DNA of 64,000 nt from Devosia sp. Root413D1 (GTDB taxonomy: Bacteria > Pseudomonadota > Alphaproteobacteria > Rhizobiales > Devosiaceae). The DNA lies in NCBI RefSeq assembly GCF_001425235.1, contig NZ_LMEA01000001.1:186001-250000 (forward strand). The letters run 5' to 3'. The notes below the pieces were generated by a model. The model had not been told where the DNA came from. It saw only the letters and a list, made by a program, of their open reading frames with translations, and made no database searches. This document shows, one piece after another, positions 7,792 to 16,818 of this stretch (within the stretch, counting starts at the first letter, position 1; each line of letters starts with the position of its first letter). The position numbers were made by a program, and so were the translations under genes.

Positions 7792-8210
7792 GCTACCTTG
7801 CGATCAGCGTCACCGAAACGCCGGCAGCCGAGGACCTCGCACTCATCAGCGGCCAGCTCACCGCCTTCAACGAAGCCGATGTCGGCCCGGCCGACCGCCG
7901 TCCGCTGGCCGTGGTCGTTCGCGATGACGCCGGCAGCATCGTCGCCGGCATTTCCGGCTACACCGCCTGGGGCTGGCTCTACGTGCAGTGGCTGTGGGTC
8001 GCCGAGGATCAGCGCGGCGCCGGCCTCGCCGGCCGCATGCTGGCGGCGGCGGAGGCCGACGCCAAAGCCCGCGGCTGCCACAGCGCCTATATCGACACCT
8101 TCAGCCCGGTGGCGCTGAAGACCTATCAACGGGCGGGGTATCTGCCGTTCGGCGCGCTCGAGGATTTTCCCGAGGGGCGGACACGGACGTTTCTGCAGAA
8201 GCGGCTCTAG
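7788..8210 (+). CDS. GNAT-family N-acetyltransferase
   Basis: 140 residues with a standard GNAT core: a beta-strand block ending WLYVQWLWVAEDQRGAGLAGRML at about 61-83, which holds the acetyl-CoA pyrophosphate loop (QRGAGLA), then a helix and the YQRAGYLPFG segment near the C-terminus. It is the last gene of the four-gene overlapping operon that starts with the YeeE-type permease. Substrate is not predictable; possibilities include a small sulfur metabolite or an amine on one of the operon's proteins. An inverted-repeat element follows. Confidence 0.88.
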   Translation: MSYLAISVTETPAAEDLALISGQLTAFNEADVGPADRRPLAVVVRDDAGSIVAGISGYTAWGWLYVQWLWVAEDQRGAGLAGRMLAAAEADAKARGCHSAYIDTFSPVALKTYQRAGYLPFGALEDFPEGRTRTFLQKRL

Positions 8211-8230
8211 ACTAGCGCCGGTGCGGGCTG

Positions 8231-8340
8231 ACCCCCACCCTTGATCCCTCCCCGCAAGGGGGAGGGAGACGATGGAGCTTCGATGTCAGTGTCTGGGTCT
8301 CCCTCCCCCTTGCTTGCGGGGAGGGGACAGGGGTGGGGGT
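8231..8340. repeat. Intergenic inverted repeat, family 2 copy A
   Basis: A 110-bp element whose ends ACCCCCACCC and GGGTGGGGGT pair, with inner arms CCTCCCCGCAAGGGGGAGGGAGAC and GTCTCCCTCCCCCTTGC. It lies between convergent gnat and anmK genes. Related copies are at 29121-29236, 36661-36772, 43874-43978 and 56449-56620; more diverged ones are at 38811-38968, 53916-54036 and near 63438. Confidence 0.8.
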
Positions 8341-8370
8341 CCACAGCCACCGGCGGCAGCGGCGAGCCGC

Positions 8371-9489
8371 TCAAGCCGCCAGCCGTCCCCCCAGCAGCGG
8401 ATGCGGCGCCCCCGTCGTCGTCGGAAAGCTGATCGGCAGGCCGCGCAGCACCCGCACGGCAAGAAACGCAAAGCACTCCGCTTCGATCGCATCGCCGCGC
8501 CAGCCGACGGTTTCCGCCGGGGCGGCCTCAACGCCGGCCCGCGCCTTCAGCATCTCCATCATCAGCGGGTTATGCCGCCCGCCACCCGAAACGATGAGCT
8601 TGCTCGGCCGGGTCGGCAGGAGGTCGAGCCCCTTGCCGACGGCGGCGGCCGTGAAGGCGGTGAGTGTCGCCGCGCCGGTGGCCGGGTCGAGCCCGTCAGC
8701 CATCGCCGAAGTGAAATCGAAGCGGTCGAGCGATTTGGGCGGCGGCGCGCTGAGATAGGGATGCTGCAAGAGCTTTGCGAGCCGCACCTCATCGACCGTA
8801 CCGCTCCGCGCCAGCGCCCCGTCGCGATCCATCTCGCCCAGCCCATGCGCCTTCATGAAATCGTTGAGCGGCGCGTTGGCCGGGCCGGTATCGAAGGCGA
8901 CCAGCCGGTCGGCGCCATCCCAATAGGTGACGTTGGCGACGCCGCCGAGGTTGAGCACGGCCGTCTCGCCATGCGTCCCGAGCCCGCGCAGTAGCGCCTG
9001 GTGGTAGATCGCAGCGAGCGGCGCGCCCTGCCCGCCGGCCCGCACGTCGGCCGAGCGGAAATCATAGGCGACCTTCACCCCGAGCAGCTGGTGCATCAGT
9101 TCGCCATCGCCGAGCTGCCGGGTGGCCCCGATCCGCCCCGGCTGCGGCGCCCGGTGCAGCACTGATTGGCCGTGAAAGCCGACGACGCCGATATCGGCCA
9201 TGCCGAGCCCGGCGCTCTCCACCAGGTTCTTGACCGCCGCCGACTGCGCCCGGGTCAGCATCTCTTCCGCCTTGGCGAAGATGGCGGGATCCGGACCGTC
9301 GAAATTCCATTTGCGCGCCTCGGCCAGCGTCGCTTCGAGCGTATCGCGGATAGCCTGCGGATAAGGTGCCAGGGTATAGGCGCCGAAGCGCTCGATGCTC
9401 TCGCCGTCAGTTTTGAGGAGCGCCACGTCGATATTGCCGTCGAGCACGGTGCCGGTCATCAGTCCCACGGCCCAGATCGGTGCTGGCAT
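8371..9489 (-). CDS. anmK: Anhydro-N-acetylmuramic acid kinase
   Basis: 372 residues, the family's usual length. The N-terminal phosphate loop [16 protein letters not shown] (about 9-24) matches the AnmK pattern GLMSGTSLDGID with small changes. Later blocks [25 protein letters not shown] and [13 protein letters not shown] are also characteristic. The enzyme opens 1,6-anhydro-MurNAc and phosphorylates it to MurNAc-6-phosphate, the substrate of MurQ, which is encoded nearby. The gene is the distal member of the minus-strand recycling operon, starting 11 bases beyond the serine hydrolase stop. Confidence 0.95.
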   Translation of the reverse strand: MPAPIWAVGLMTGTVLDGNIDVALLKTDGESIERFGAYTLAPYPQAIRDTLEATLAEARKWNFDGPDPAIFAKAEEMLTRAQSAAVKNLVESAGLGMADIGVVGFHGQSVLHRAPQPGRIGATRQLGDGELMHQLLGVKVAYDFRSADVRAGGQGAPLAAIYHQALLRGLGTHGETAVLNLGGVANVTYWDGADRLVAFDTGPANAPLNDFMKAHGLGEMDRDGALARSGTVDEVRLAKLLQHPYLSAPPPKSLDRFDFTSAMADGLDPATGAATLTAFTAAAVGKGLDLLPTRPSKLIVSGGGRHNPLMMEMLKARAGVEAAPAETVGWRGDAIEAECFAFLAVRVLRGLPISFPTTTGAPHPLLGGRLAA

Positions 9490-9500
9490 GGTTCTTCCCC

Positions 9501-10505
9501 TCAGTTCTCGTTGACCAGGTCGCCCACGGCGCGGCGCAGCGCGATGATGCCGCTGTCAAAATGTCGGGTCGGGTGCACGCGGTTGGTGAGCAGCGTCCAG
9601 GCCCGTCCCGTGGCGAAATCGATCCACAGGCCCGTGCCGGTGAAACCGGTATGGCCGATGGTCTCAGCCGAACAGTGATCGCCACCCGACCAGCCTTCAT
9701 AGGGCCGCTCCCAGCCATGGGTGCGGCGCGGCGACAGCGCAGTGCGCATCAGCGCAATGCTGCCGGGCGCGGCGCCGGTGCCGGAGAGGAGGCCCTGCGC
9801 GTAGTCGAGCACCGAGCTGGCCGTGCCGAACAGCCCGGCATGCCCGGAGCCCTGCAGCGCGTAGCAGTTCTCGTCATGTACTTCGCCGACGATGACCCGG
9901 CCGCGCCAGGCGTCCCGCTCGGTGGCGGCGCTCAGTTGCGGGTCGGCTGACCAGCCGAAGCCAGGACCCGGGTCCTGCTGCCGGATCAGCTTGCCGCTCA
10001 GCCGCTCGAGCGCAATGCCGAGGAGGATAAAGTTGATGTCGGAATAGACCGGCGGCCCCGCCTGCCATTCGTTCTGCAGCACCCAGGCGCGCAGCAGGTT
10101 CGGGTCGTTCCCATAGGTGTAGATCGGCACCACCCCGGGGAACGGCGTCTGGTGGCCGAGGCACTGCCGGAAGCTGAGCTTCCGCTCCCAGCTGTTGTCC
10201 GGGTTGTACTGCCGGAAGTCGGGGATCACCGAAGTCAGCGGCGCATCGAGATCGATCGTGCCCGCCTCGGCCAGCGCCAGGATGCGCGGCGTGGTGAAGA
10301 TCACCTTGGTGAGCGAGGCGAGATCGAACCAGGTGTTATCAGTCATCCCCCGCTCCGCCGGCACCAGCTGCGCCGAGCCGATCGAGCGGACGGCACGGTT
10401 GCCGTCGCGGTCGACGACACCCAGCACCCCGCCGGGGATCCGCTTCGCTGCTACCGCCGCCTGCAGCGGCGCGAAAGCGCGATCGAGAACAGCGGTAAGA
10501 CTCAT
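9501..10505 (-). CDS. Serine hydrolase of the beta-lactamase/PBP4-like family, possible muropeptide amidase
   Basis: 334 residues. Three active-site motifs of the class C-type serine hydrolases are present: SLTK (Ser64, Lys67), YSD (154-156) and HTG (285-287). No signal peptide is seen, so it acts in the cytoplasm, unlike a resistance beta-lactamase. The ATG at 10505 overlaps the ABC ATPase stop (ATGA) and has a GGAGG site. In Bacillus subtilis the MurNAc recycling cluster encodes AmiE, a MurNAc-L-alanine amidase of this same fold. Lying between an importer and anmK, this protein could strip peptides from imported muropeptides (inference). Alternatives are a D-aminopeptidase or esterase. Confidence 0.85.
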   Translation of the reverse strand: MSLTAVLDRAFAPLQAAVAAKRIPGGVLGVVDRDGNRAVRSIGSAQLVPAERGMTDNTWFDLASLTKVIFTTPRILALAEAGTIDLDAPLTSVIPDFRQYNPDNSWERKLSFRQCLGHQTPFPGVVPIYTYGNDPNLLRAWVLQNEWQAGPPVYSDINFILLGIALERLSGKLIRQQDPGPGFGWSADPQLSAATERDAWRGRVIVGEVHDENCYALQGSGHAGLFGTASSVLDYAQGLLSGTGAAPGSIALMRTALSPRRTHGWERPYEGWSGGDHCSAETIGHTGFTGTGLWIDFATGRAWTLLTNRVHPTRHFDSGIIALRRAVGDLVNEN

Positions 10506-12229
10506 GCAGTTTCCTCCACGCGCACGCGATGATCGTCGCCCGCCTCGCGCCACTTTGCTGCCGGCGGTTCGAACCCTGCTGGACGCACCAGCGAGGGCAC
10601 CTGGGTCACGTCGACGGCAAAATGCTGGCGCCGCCGTTCGATCGCCGGCACTGCCGCGATCAATCGCTTGGTATAGCTGTGCTGCGGTGCGCCGAGCACT
10701 GCCGCCGCCTTGCCGATCTCGACGATCTGGCCGGCATACATCACCGCCACCCGGTGCGCGATGCGCTCCACCACCGCCATATCGTGCGAGATGAAGAGGT
10801 AAGCGAGGCCGAACTCGCGCTGCAGGTCGATCAGCAGTTCGAGCACCCGCGCCTGCACGCTGACATCGAGCGCCGACACCGCTTCGTCCAGCACCACCAC
10901 ATCGGGGTTGAGCATCAGCGCCCGGGCGATGCAGAGCCGCTGCCGCTGTCCGCCCGAGAACTGGTGCGGGTAGCGGCTGAGCGCGTCCTTGGTCAGCCCG
11001 ACCCGCTCGAGCAGGAACACCATGCGCTGGCGCAGCTTGGCGTCGACGCGCTGGCCCGCGGCGATCGCCGGTTCGGCCAGCAGGCCCTCGACATTGAGGC
11101 GCGGATTGAGCGAGGCGTAGGGGTCCTGGAACACCATCTGCACCGGCCGGCCGCTGCGGCCGGCCTTGGCTTCGATCCGGCCGCGCGTCGCTTTGACGAG
11201 GCCAAGAATGGCCCGCGCCGTGGTGGATTTGCCCGAGCCGCTTTCGCCGACAATGGCCAGCGTCTCACCCGGCCTGAGCTCGAAATCGACGCCGTCGACC
11301 GCATGCACCGCGCCGGTCTTGCGCCGGAACAGCCCCTTCAGCACCGGAAAGCGCACGGCGAGGTTATCGACCGTGACGATCGGCGCCGCGTGCGAGCCGC
11401 CATCGCTGCGCACCGCACTGCCGGAGGTGAAGTGCGGCACCGCTTTCAGCAAGTGCCGGGTGTAGTCGTGCTGCGGGTTATCGAGCACGCTGTCGAGCTT
11501 CCCCTGCTCCACCGCCACGCCGTGCTGCATCACCATGATGTCGTCAGCGATGCCGGCGACGAGCCCGATATCGTGGGTAATAAAGATCATCGCCATGCCA
11601 AGCTCTTCCCGGAGCTCGGCCAGCAGCGCCATGATCTGCGCCTGCACCGTCACGTCGAGCGCCGTGGTCGGCTCGTCGGCGATCAGCAGTCGCGGGTTGC
11701 TGGCCAGCACCATGGCGATCATCACCCGCTGCCGCATGCCGCCCGACAGCTGGTGCGGGTAGTATCTGAGCCGCTGCGCCGCATCAGGGATGCGCACCCG
11801 CTCCAGCGCCTCGCGGGCCGCCCGGGTTGCTGCGGCCCCGACCAGGCCACGATTGAGCCGGAAGGCTTCCTCGATCTGCGCCCCGACGGTGTGCACCGGG
11901 TTGAGCGAGGTCATCGGCTCCTGAAAGATCATGCCGATCTCGCGGCCGCGGATGCGCTGCAGCGCCGGCTCGTCCGCCGCGGTGATGTCGATCGCCGCGC
12001 CGTCGGCGCGCTGCAGCGTGATCTTGCCCTTGGTGATGCGCCCGCCGCCGAAATCGACCAGCCGGTTGACCGACAGCGCCGTCACCGATTTGCCCGAGCC
12101 GCTCTCGCCGACAATGGCGAGCGTCTTGCCGGCCTCGAGCCCGAAGCTCACGCCCTTCACCACCTCGTTGTCCCGGGGTTCACGGCCGAACCCGACATGC
12201 AGGTCCCGGACCTCGAGCAATGTGCTCAT
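10502..12229 (-). CDS. Oligopeptide-type ABC transporter, fused double ATPase (DppDF type)
   Basis: 575 residues containing two full nucleotide-binding domains in one chain. Domain 1 has GESGSGKS near 40, signature LSGGMRQR and Walker B LLIADEPT. Domain 2 has GESGSGKS near 330, FSGGQRQR and VVLDEAVS. The second Walker B reads DEA instead of DEP, a common variant. Each domain ends in the oligopeptide-family C-terminal extension. It powers the importer encoded by the next three genes upstream and overlaps both neighbours by 4 bases. Context suggests a muropeptide or peptide substrate. Confidence 0.93.
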   Translation of the reverse strand: MSTLLEVRDLHVGFGREPRDNEVVKGVSFGLEAGKTLAIVGESGSGKSVTALSVNRLVDFGGGRITKGKITLQRADGAAIDITAADEPALQRIRGREIGMIFQEPMTSLNPVHTVGAQIEEAFRLNRGLVGAAATRAAREALERVRIPDAAQRLRYYPHQLSGGMRQRVMIAMVLASNPRLLIADEPTTALDVTVQAQIMALLAELREELGMAMIFITHDIGLVAGIADDIMVMQHGVAVEQGKLDSVLDNPQHDYTRHLLKAVPHFTSGSAVRSDGGSHAAPIVTVDNLAVRFPVLKGLFRRKTGAVHAVDGVDFELRPGETLAIVGESGSGKSTTARAILGLVKATRGRIEAKAGRSGRPVQMVFQDPYASLNPRLNVEGLLAEPAIAAGQRVDAKLRQRMVFLLERVGLTKDALSRYPHQFSGGQRQRLCIARALMLNPDVVVLDEAVSALDVSVQARVLELLIDLQREFGLAYLFISHDMAVVERIAHRVAVMYAGQIVEIGKAAAVLGAPQHSYTKRLIAAVPAIERRRQHFAVDVTQVPSLVRPAGFEPPAAKWREAGDDHRVRVEETA

Positions 12230-13068
12230 GCGGCCCTCCCCTGCGTGCGCGGATCGAGGATGTCGCGCAGCGCATCACCGAGGAGGTTAAAGCCGAGGAT
12301 GGCGAGCATGATGGTGAGGCCGGGGAAAATCATCAGCCAGGGGGCACGCGTCATCATCGACTTGCTCTCGGCCAGCATCACCCCCAGCGATGGGGCCGGC
12401 GGCTGCGTGCCGAGGCCGAGGAAGCTGAGGCCGGATTCGGTCAGCAGCGCCCAGGCCAGCGCCAGGGTGATCTGCACCGTCAGCGGCGCGACGAGGTTGA
12501 GCAGCAGGTGCCGGGTCAGGATATAGCCCTGCGAACTGCCGAAGGTGCGCGCCGCTTCGACGAACTCGCGTGCCTTCAGCGCCAGCGCCGGCGCCCGCAC
12601 CACGCGGGCAAAGATCGGCGTATAGACGATACCGATGGCGACAATGCTGGTCACCATGCCCGCCCCCTCGATCGCCACGATCAGCAGCGCGAGGAGGATC
12701 GCCGGAAAGGCCAGCAGCACATCCATGGTCCGCATCAGCACCCCATCCCACAGGTGTCCCCACCAGGCGGCGAATAGCCCGATCACCGCCCCGGCACTCG
12801 CCGCGACGGCGACCGAGGCGAAGGCGACGATGAACGACTCGCTGATCCCCAGCATCAGCCGGCTGAAATTGTCGCGACCAAGCAGGTCCGTGCCGAACCA
12901 GTAGGTAGCGCTCGGCGGCTTCAGCCGATCGACGACGAACTGCTTCAGCGGATCGTGCGGCGTCAGGCCCACCACGCCGAGCCCGGCGAGCACGAGGAAG
13001 ATGAAAATGATCGCCGCACCGATGCGGCCGCTTGGGTGTCGCCACACCGCCTTGAGCAAGCCCATCAC
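12226..13068 (-). CDS. ABC transporter permease, DppC type
   Basis: 280 residues with an N-terminal helix after MMGLLKAVWRHPSGRIG, a periplasmic loop holding FGTDLLGRDNFSRLM, and the cytoplasmic EAA loop REFVEAARTFGSSQGYILTR, all standard for DppC/OppC. About six membrane segments. Start and stop overlap both neighbours by 4 bases. It pairs with the DppB-type subunit encoded just upstream. Confidence 0.93.
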   Translation of the reverse strand: MMGLLKAVWRHPSGRIGAAIIFIFLVLAGLGVVGLTPHDPLKQFVVDRLKPPSATYWFGTDLLGRDNFSRLMLGISESFIVAFASVAVAASAGAVIGLFAAWWGHLWDGVLMRTMDVLLAFPAILLALLIVAIEGAGMVTSIVAIGIVYTPIFARVVRAPALALKAREFVEAARTFGSSQGYILTRHLLLNLVAPLTVQITLALAWALLTESGLSFLGLGTQPPAPSLGVMLAESKSMMTRAPWLMIFPGLTIMLAILGFNLLGDALRDILDPRTQGRAA

Positions 13069-14024
13069 TTGCCCCCGAGCCGGATGCGCGGATCGAGCGC
13101 CGCATAGGCGAGATCGACCAGGAGGTTCACGACGAGGAAGTTGAGCGCGATGAACAGCACGGCGCCCTGCACCAGCGGATAGTCACGCTGGCTGATTGCG
13201 TCGAGCGTCAGCCGGCCGAGCCCCGGCAGGGCGAAGATCTGCTCGACGATCACTGCGCCACCGAGGAGGTAGCCGAACTCGACGCCCGACAGCGTCACCA
13301 CCGGGATCAGCGCATTGGGCAGCGCATGCTTCCAGACCACGTCACGCTGCGAGGCACCCTTGCTGCGCGCTGTGCGCACATAATCGTCGCTCAGCACATC
13401 GAGCATGGCCGAGCGCGAAATGCGGGTCACCGCGGCTGCGAAGCTGAGGCCCAGCGTGATCGACGGCAGGATCATCTGGCTGAGATTGCCGATCGGGTCG
13501 ACGAATAACGGGGTGAACGAGCCCATTGCCGGCAGCATGCGGAAGGTCACCGAGAGGAAGTAGATCAGCACCAGCCCGACGACGAAGCTCGGCGTCGATT
13601 GCCCGAGCATGGCGAAGAGCCGCACCACCAGGTCGGAGGGCCGATCGACGCGGGTCGCGGCGAACACCCCCGCCGGAATGCCGACAGCCAGCGAGATCAG
13701 CATGGAGAGAAGCGACAATTCGAGGGTGAGCGGGAAGCGGGCGAGGATCACCTCGAGCACCGGCTTGCCATAGGTCACCGAGATGCCGAGATTGCCTTCG
13801 AACAGCCCGGCGAGCCAGCGGCCATATTGCACGACGATCGGCTGATCGAGGCCGAAATAGGCCGCCAGCGAGGCGCGCTGCGCCTCGGTCAGCAACCCCG
13901 CTTCGGTCCCCAGCATGGCGATGATCGCGTCGCCGGGCACCAGCCGGATGGCAAAGAACACCAGCAGCGATACGCCCAGCAACACCAGCGGGAACGTCAG
14001 CAGCCGTTGCGTGAGATAGTTCAT
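13065..14024 (-). CDS. ABC transporter permease, DppB type
   Basis: 319 residues. The N-terminus (MNYLTQRLLTFPLVLLGVSLLVFFAIRLVPGD) is the DppB/OppB hallmark first helix and loop. The EAA loop DDYVRTARSKGASQRDVVWKHALPNALIPV is well conserved and the C-terminus ends in the family's LLVDLAYAALDPRIR. Six membrane segments are expected. A strong hairpin separates it from the binding-protein gene upstream. Confidence 0.93.
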   Translation of the reverse strand: MNYLTQRLLTFPLVLLGVSLLVFFAIRLVPGDAIIAMLGTEAGLLTEAQRASLAAYFGLDQPIVVQYGRWLAGLFEGNLGISVTYGKPVLEVILARFPLTLELSLLSMLISLAVGIPAGVFAATRVDRPSDLVVRLFAMLGQSTPSFVVGLVLIYFLSVTFRMLPAMGSFTPLFVDPIGNLSQMILPSITLGLSFAAAVTRISRSAMLDVLSDDYVRTARSKGASQRDVVWKHALPNALIPVVTLSGVEFGYLLGGAVIVEQIFALPGLGRLTLDAISQRDYPLVQGAVLFIALNFLVVNLLVDLAYAALDPRIRLGGK

Positions 14025-14047
14025 GTCGGCCGCACCCGCCTGTTGGT

Positions 14048-14071
14048 GAGGCGGGCCGTGGGGCCCGCCTC
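14048..14071 (-). terminator. Intercistronic hairpin between binding protein and permease genes
   Basis: GAGGCGGGCC-GTGG-GGCCCGCCTC: a perfect 10-bp stem with a 4-base loop, no T-run. It follows the binding-protein gene within the operon, a position where such stems protect upstream mRNA or reduce read-through, raising binding-protein level over the membrane subunits. Confidence 0.6.
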
Positions 14072-14137
14072 CTAGGAGCGCTTTCAGGAAAAGTTGCAGA
14101 GTTTTCCGGTTCGAAAGCGCGACAGAAATCTATGCGC

Positions 14138-15658
14138 TTACTGACCCACGGTCACCTTGCTCAGCGCGAACAGCAGGTTGCTCGGGTTGATCTCGTAGCC
14201 CTTCACGCTGTCGAGGTTGGCCGTGTAGGTCACCGTGCTGGAGATCCACACCCACGGGGCCTGCTCAGCCAACCGCGCCTCGAACTGCTGGAAGATCGGC
14301 TTGCGCTTCGCCACGTCGGTTTCGACCCGGCCTTCCTGCAGCAGCTTGTCGAGCTCGGGATCGGAGAAGTTCGACACCTTCACCAGGTTGCCGTCCTTGG
14401 TGAAGTAGCGGTTGTACATCGGGTACGGATCCGGACGGCCACCGTTCTGCGCCACCGCCATGTCGAAATCGCCCTTCAGCCAGGTGTCGACATAGACCTT
14501 GAGATCCATGGTCTTGATGTTGAGCTTGACGCCGATCGCGGCGAGCTGGCTCTGCAGCACCTGCGCCTCGTTGGCGGCATAGGGCGGCTCGCCGGTCGCG
14601 GCGATCACATCGACCGAGAAGCCGGCTTCCTGGCCCGCTTCCTTCATCAGCGCCTTGGCCTTGTCGACGTCCTGCGTATAGCAGAACAGCGTCGAGGGGT
14701 CGGAGGCGTAGGCTGCCATGGTCAGGGGACCGGTGACCTTGCCCTCGCCGATCAGCGCGGTATCGATGATCTCCTGCCGGTTGACGGCGCACGAGATCGC
14801 CTGCCGCACCTTGAGGTTGTCCATCGGCGGCCGCGACGGGTTCATCTGCAGCACGTTATAGGCGAGGCCCGGGATGCGGTTGAGGGTCATGCCCTGCTCG
14901 CCCGGAATGAGCGTCGCGATGGTCGGGTCGTTGAACAGCGCGAAATCGATCTGGTTGGCGCGCATCGAGTCGATGATGGCGCTCTCGCTCGGCAGCACCG
15001 AGATGGTGATGCCGTCGACGCCGACCTTGCCGCCGGCCCAGTTCGGGTTGGGGCTGAGCACTTCCTTGACGTTCGGATCCCACTGGTCGAGCTTGAACGG
15101 GCCCGAGCCGATGGCGGTGGTGCCGATGCTGCCATCGGTCACCGCGCTCGCCGGAACGATCGAGGCATTAGTGCCCGACATGGCGACGAGGATCGGCGCA
15201 TCGGGCTGGCTCAGGTGGAACACCACCGTCTGCGGGTCGGGCGTGTCGATCGAGGCGATCGAGGTGAAGTTGGCCCGCGCCGCGGCGGCGGTCGCTTCGT
15301 CGAGCAGGCGCTCGAACGAGGCCTTCACGTCGGCCGAGGTCACCGCGTCGCCGGTCGAGAATTTGGCGTTCGGGTCGAGCTTGAAGGTGAGGGTCAGTCC
15401 GTCGGGCGAGAATTCCCAGCTCGTGGCGATGGCGGGCGACACATTGTAGTTCGCGTCGAGCCGCACCAGCGGCTCGTAGATCAATTCGAGCAGGCGCAGC
15501 GACGAGAACGCCGTCTGCTTGTGCGGGTCGAGCCCGGTCGCATCCTGCGACCACGCCATGCGGAGGCTTGCGGCCTGAACCGGCAGGGCGAAGGCGGTGG
15601 TCAGCGTTGCCGCGACGGCAAGGCCGGCGAGCAATCGTTTGGTCGTGGTCAAATGCAT
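14138..15658 (-). CDS. Peptide-type ABC substrate-binding protein (family 5)
   Basis: 506 residues. A signal peptide (HLTTTKRLLAGLAVAATLTTAFALPVQA) precedes a DppA/OppA-type receptor with DPHKQTAFSSLRLLELIYEPLV and an ATSWEFSPDGLTLTFKL strand. It captures the substrate in the periplasm for the permease pair encoded downstream. The locus, with murQ on one side and a serine hydrolase and anmK on the other, suggests a muropeptide ligand; a plain oligopeptide is the alternative. It is first in its transport operon, 78 bases beyond the murQ stop. Confidence 0.92.
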   Translation of the reverse strand: MHLTTTKRLLAGLAVAATLTTAFALPVQAASLRMAWSQDATGLDPHKQTAFSSLRLLELIYEPLVRLDANYNVSPAIATSWEFSPDGLTLTFKLDPNAKFSTGDAVTSADVKASFERLLDEATAAAARANFTSIASIDTPDPQTVVFHLSQPDAPILVAMSGTNASIVPASAVTDGSIGTTAIGSGPFKLDQWDPNVKEVLSPNPNWAGGKVGVDGITISVLPSESAIIDSMRANQIDFALFNDPTIATLIPGEQGMTLNRIPGLAYNVLQMNPSRPPMDNLKVRQAISCAVNRQEIIDTALIGEGKVTGPLTMAAYASDPSTLFCYTQDVDKAKALMKEAGQEAGFSVDVIAATGEPPYAANEAQVLQSQLAAIGVKLNIKTMDLKVYVDTWLKGDFDMAVAQNGGRPDPYPMYNRYFTKDGNLVKVSNFSDPELDKLLQEGRVETDVAKRKPIFQQFEARLAEQAPWVWISSTVTYTANLDSVKGYEINPSNLLFALSKVTVGQ

Positions 15659-15736
15659 GGTGTTTCCCTCTCTGTTTTCAGTCTCGGCCGATAACGGCAG
15701 CGCCGCTTCGGCAGTCGCTAGATCGTCGTCTACTGC

Positions 15737-16672
15737 TCACGCACCAGCTTCGAGCGCGCGTCTCAGGAACCCGCCGGCGCCCGCCATGGCGGTGCGCGCC
15801 TCGGCCACATCGAGGCCGGTGAGGATGGTCAGGATCGCCAGCTTCACGTCGTTGCCGGTGCGCTCCAGCGCCGCTTCGGCGACCTGCTCGGGGCAGTCGG
15901 TCGCCTGCATGACGATGCGCACCGCGCGCGCCAAGAGCTTCTCGTTGCTGGTCCGCACGTCGACCATCAGGTTCTGGTAGGTCTTGCCGATGCGGATCAT
16001 GCTCGCGGTGGAGAGCATGTTGAGCACCAGCTTCTGCGCCGTGCCCGACTTGAGCCGGGTCGAGCCGGTGACCACCTCGGCGCCGACCAGCGGCGCGATC
16101 GAGATGTCGGCGAGGCCGGCAATGGCGGAGTCCGGGTTGCAGGTGAGCCCCACCGTTACCGCGCCGAGCGACTTGGCGTAGTTCAACGCGCCGATCACAT
16201 ACGGAGTGCGGCCGCTGACCGCGATCCCTACCACCACGTCGCGGTTGGTGAGGTCGATGGCCCTGAGGTCCGCAGCGCCGCCTGTGGCGCTGTCCTCTGC
16301 CCCTTCGACGGCGCTGACCAGCGCGCCGAGGCCGCCGGCGATCACCCCCACGACCATCGTCGGTGGCACGCCGAAGGTCGGTGGACATTCCGAAGCGTCG
16401 AGCACCCCCAGCCGTCCGCTGGTGCCGGCGCCGATATAGATCAGCCGCCCGCCCTTGCCGAACGCCTCGACGATCTTGTCGACCGCCTGCGCCACCTGCG
16501 GCAGGGTCTTGCCAACCGCCTCGGGCACCAGCCGGTCCTCGGCATTGATGGTCTTGACGATCTCCGGCGTTGCCATCAGGTCGATGCCCATGGTGCGCGG
16601 ATTGCGCTCCTCCGAGACGAGCTGTTCGAGCTCGCTCAGCAAGGCCCGGCGATCGCTGACGACGGCGGTCAT
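15737..16672 (-). CDS. murQ: N-acetylmuramic acid 6-phosphate etherase
   Basis: 311 residues, typical size. The SIS-fold sugar-phosphate site [24 protein letters not shown] at about 78-101 is the MurQ signature, with Glu in SEC and [10 protein letters not shown] near the N-terminus also conserved. The enzyme removes lactate from MurNAc-6-phosphate, giving GlcNAc-6-phosphate. AnmK, encoded at the far end of the same strand block, supplies the substrate. The gene is divergent from a MurR-like regulator, the arrangement seen for murQ/murR in E. coli. Confidence 0.96.
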   Translation of the reverse strand: MTAVVSDRRALLSELEQLVSEERNPRTMGIDLMATPEIVKTINAEDRLVPEAVGKTLPQVAQAVDKIVEAFGKGGRLIYIGAGTSGRLGVLDASECPPTFGVPPTMVVGVIAGGLGALVSAVEGAEDSATGGAADLRAIDLTNRDVVVGIAVSGRTPYVIGALNYAKSLGAVTVGLTCNPDSAIAGLADISIAPLVGAEVVTGSTRLKSGTAQKLVLNMLSTASMIRIGKTYQNLMVDVRTSNEKLLARAVRIVMQATDCPEQVAEAALERTGNDVKLAILTILTGLDVAEARTAMAGAGGFLRRALEAGA

Positions 16673-16818
16673 GGGCGGCTATCCGGGCGAATATCGCTTG
16701 GGGATTCGGTGCGTGACATCGGGACTCCTGAACGTCGGTGGAAGGTAGAAACTCCGCGCTTTCGCTGTCAATTGTTTTCATTGCGGACGCACGGATTGCA
16801 CTTTTGTTTCGCGTGGGT

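Noticed and set aside
9501-10505. An antibiotic-resistance beta-lactamase
   Set aside because: It has no signal peptide and is embedded in a recycling operon; the motifs only show the serine hydrolase fold.
14132-15694. A 520-aa open frame on the plus strand
   Set aside because: It is fully antisense to the family 5 binding-protein gene and has the Arg/His-rich composition of a mirror frame in high-GC DNA.
16673-16818. MurR operator in the murQ/murR gap
   Set aside because: Only short 4-bp dyads such as CAAT...ATTG are present; not strong enough to call.
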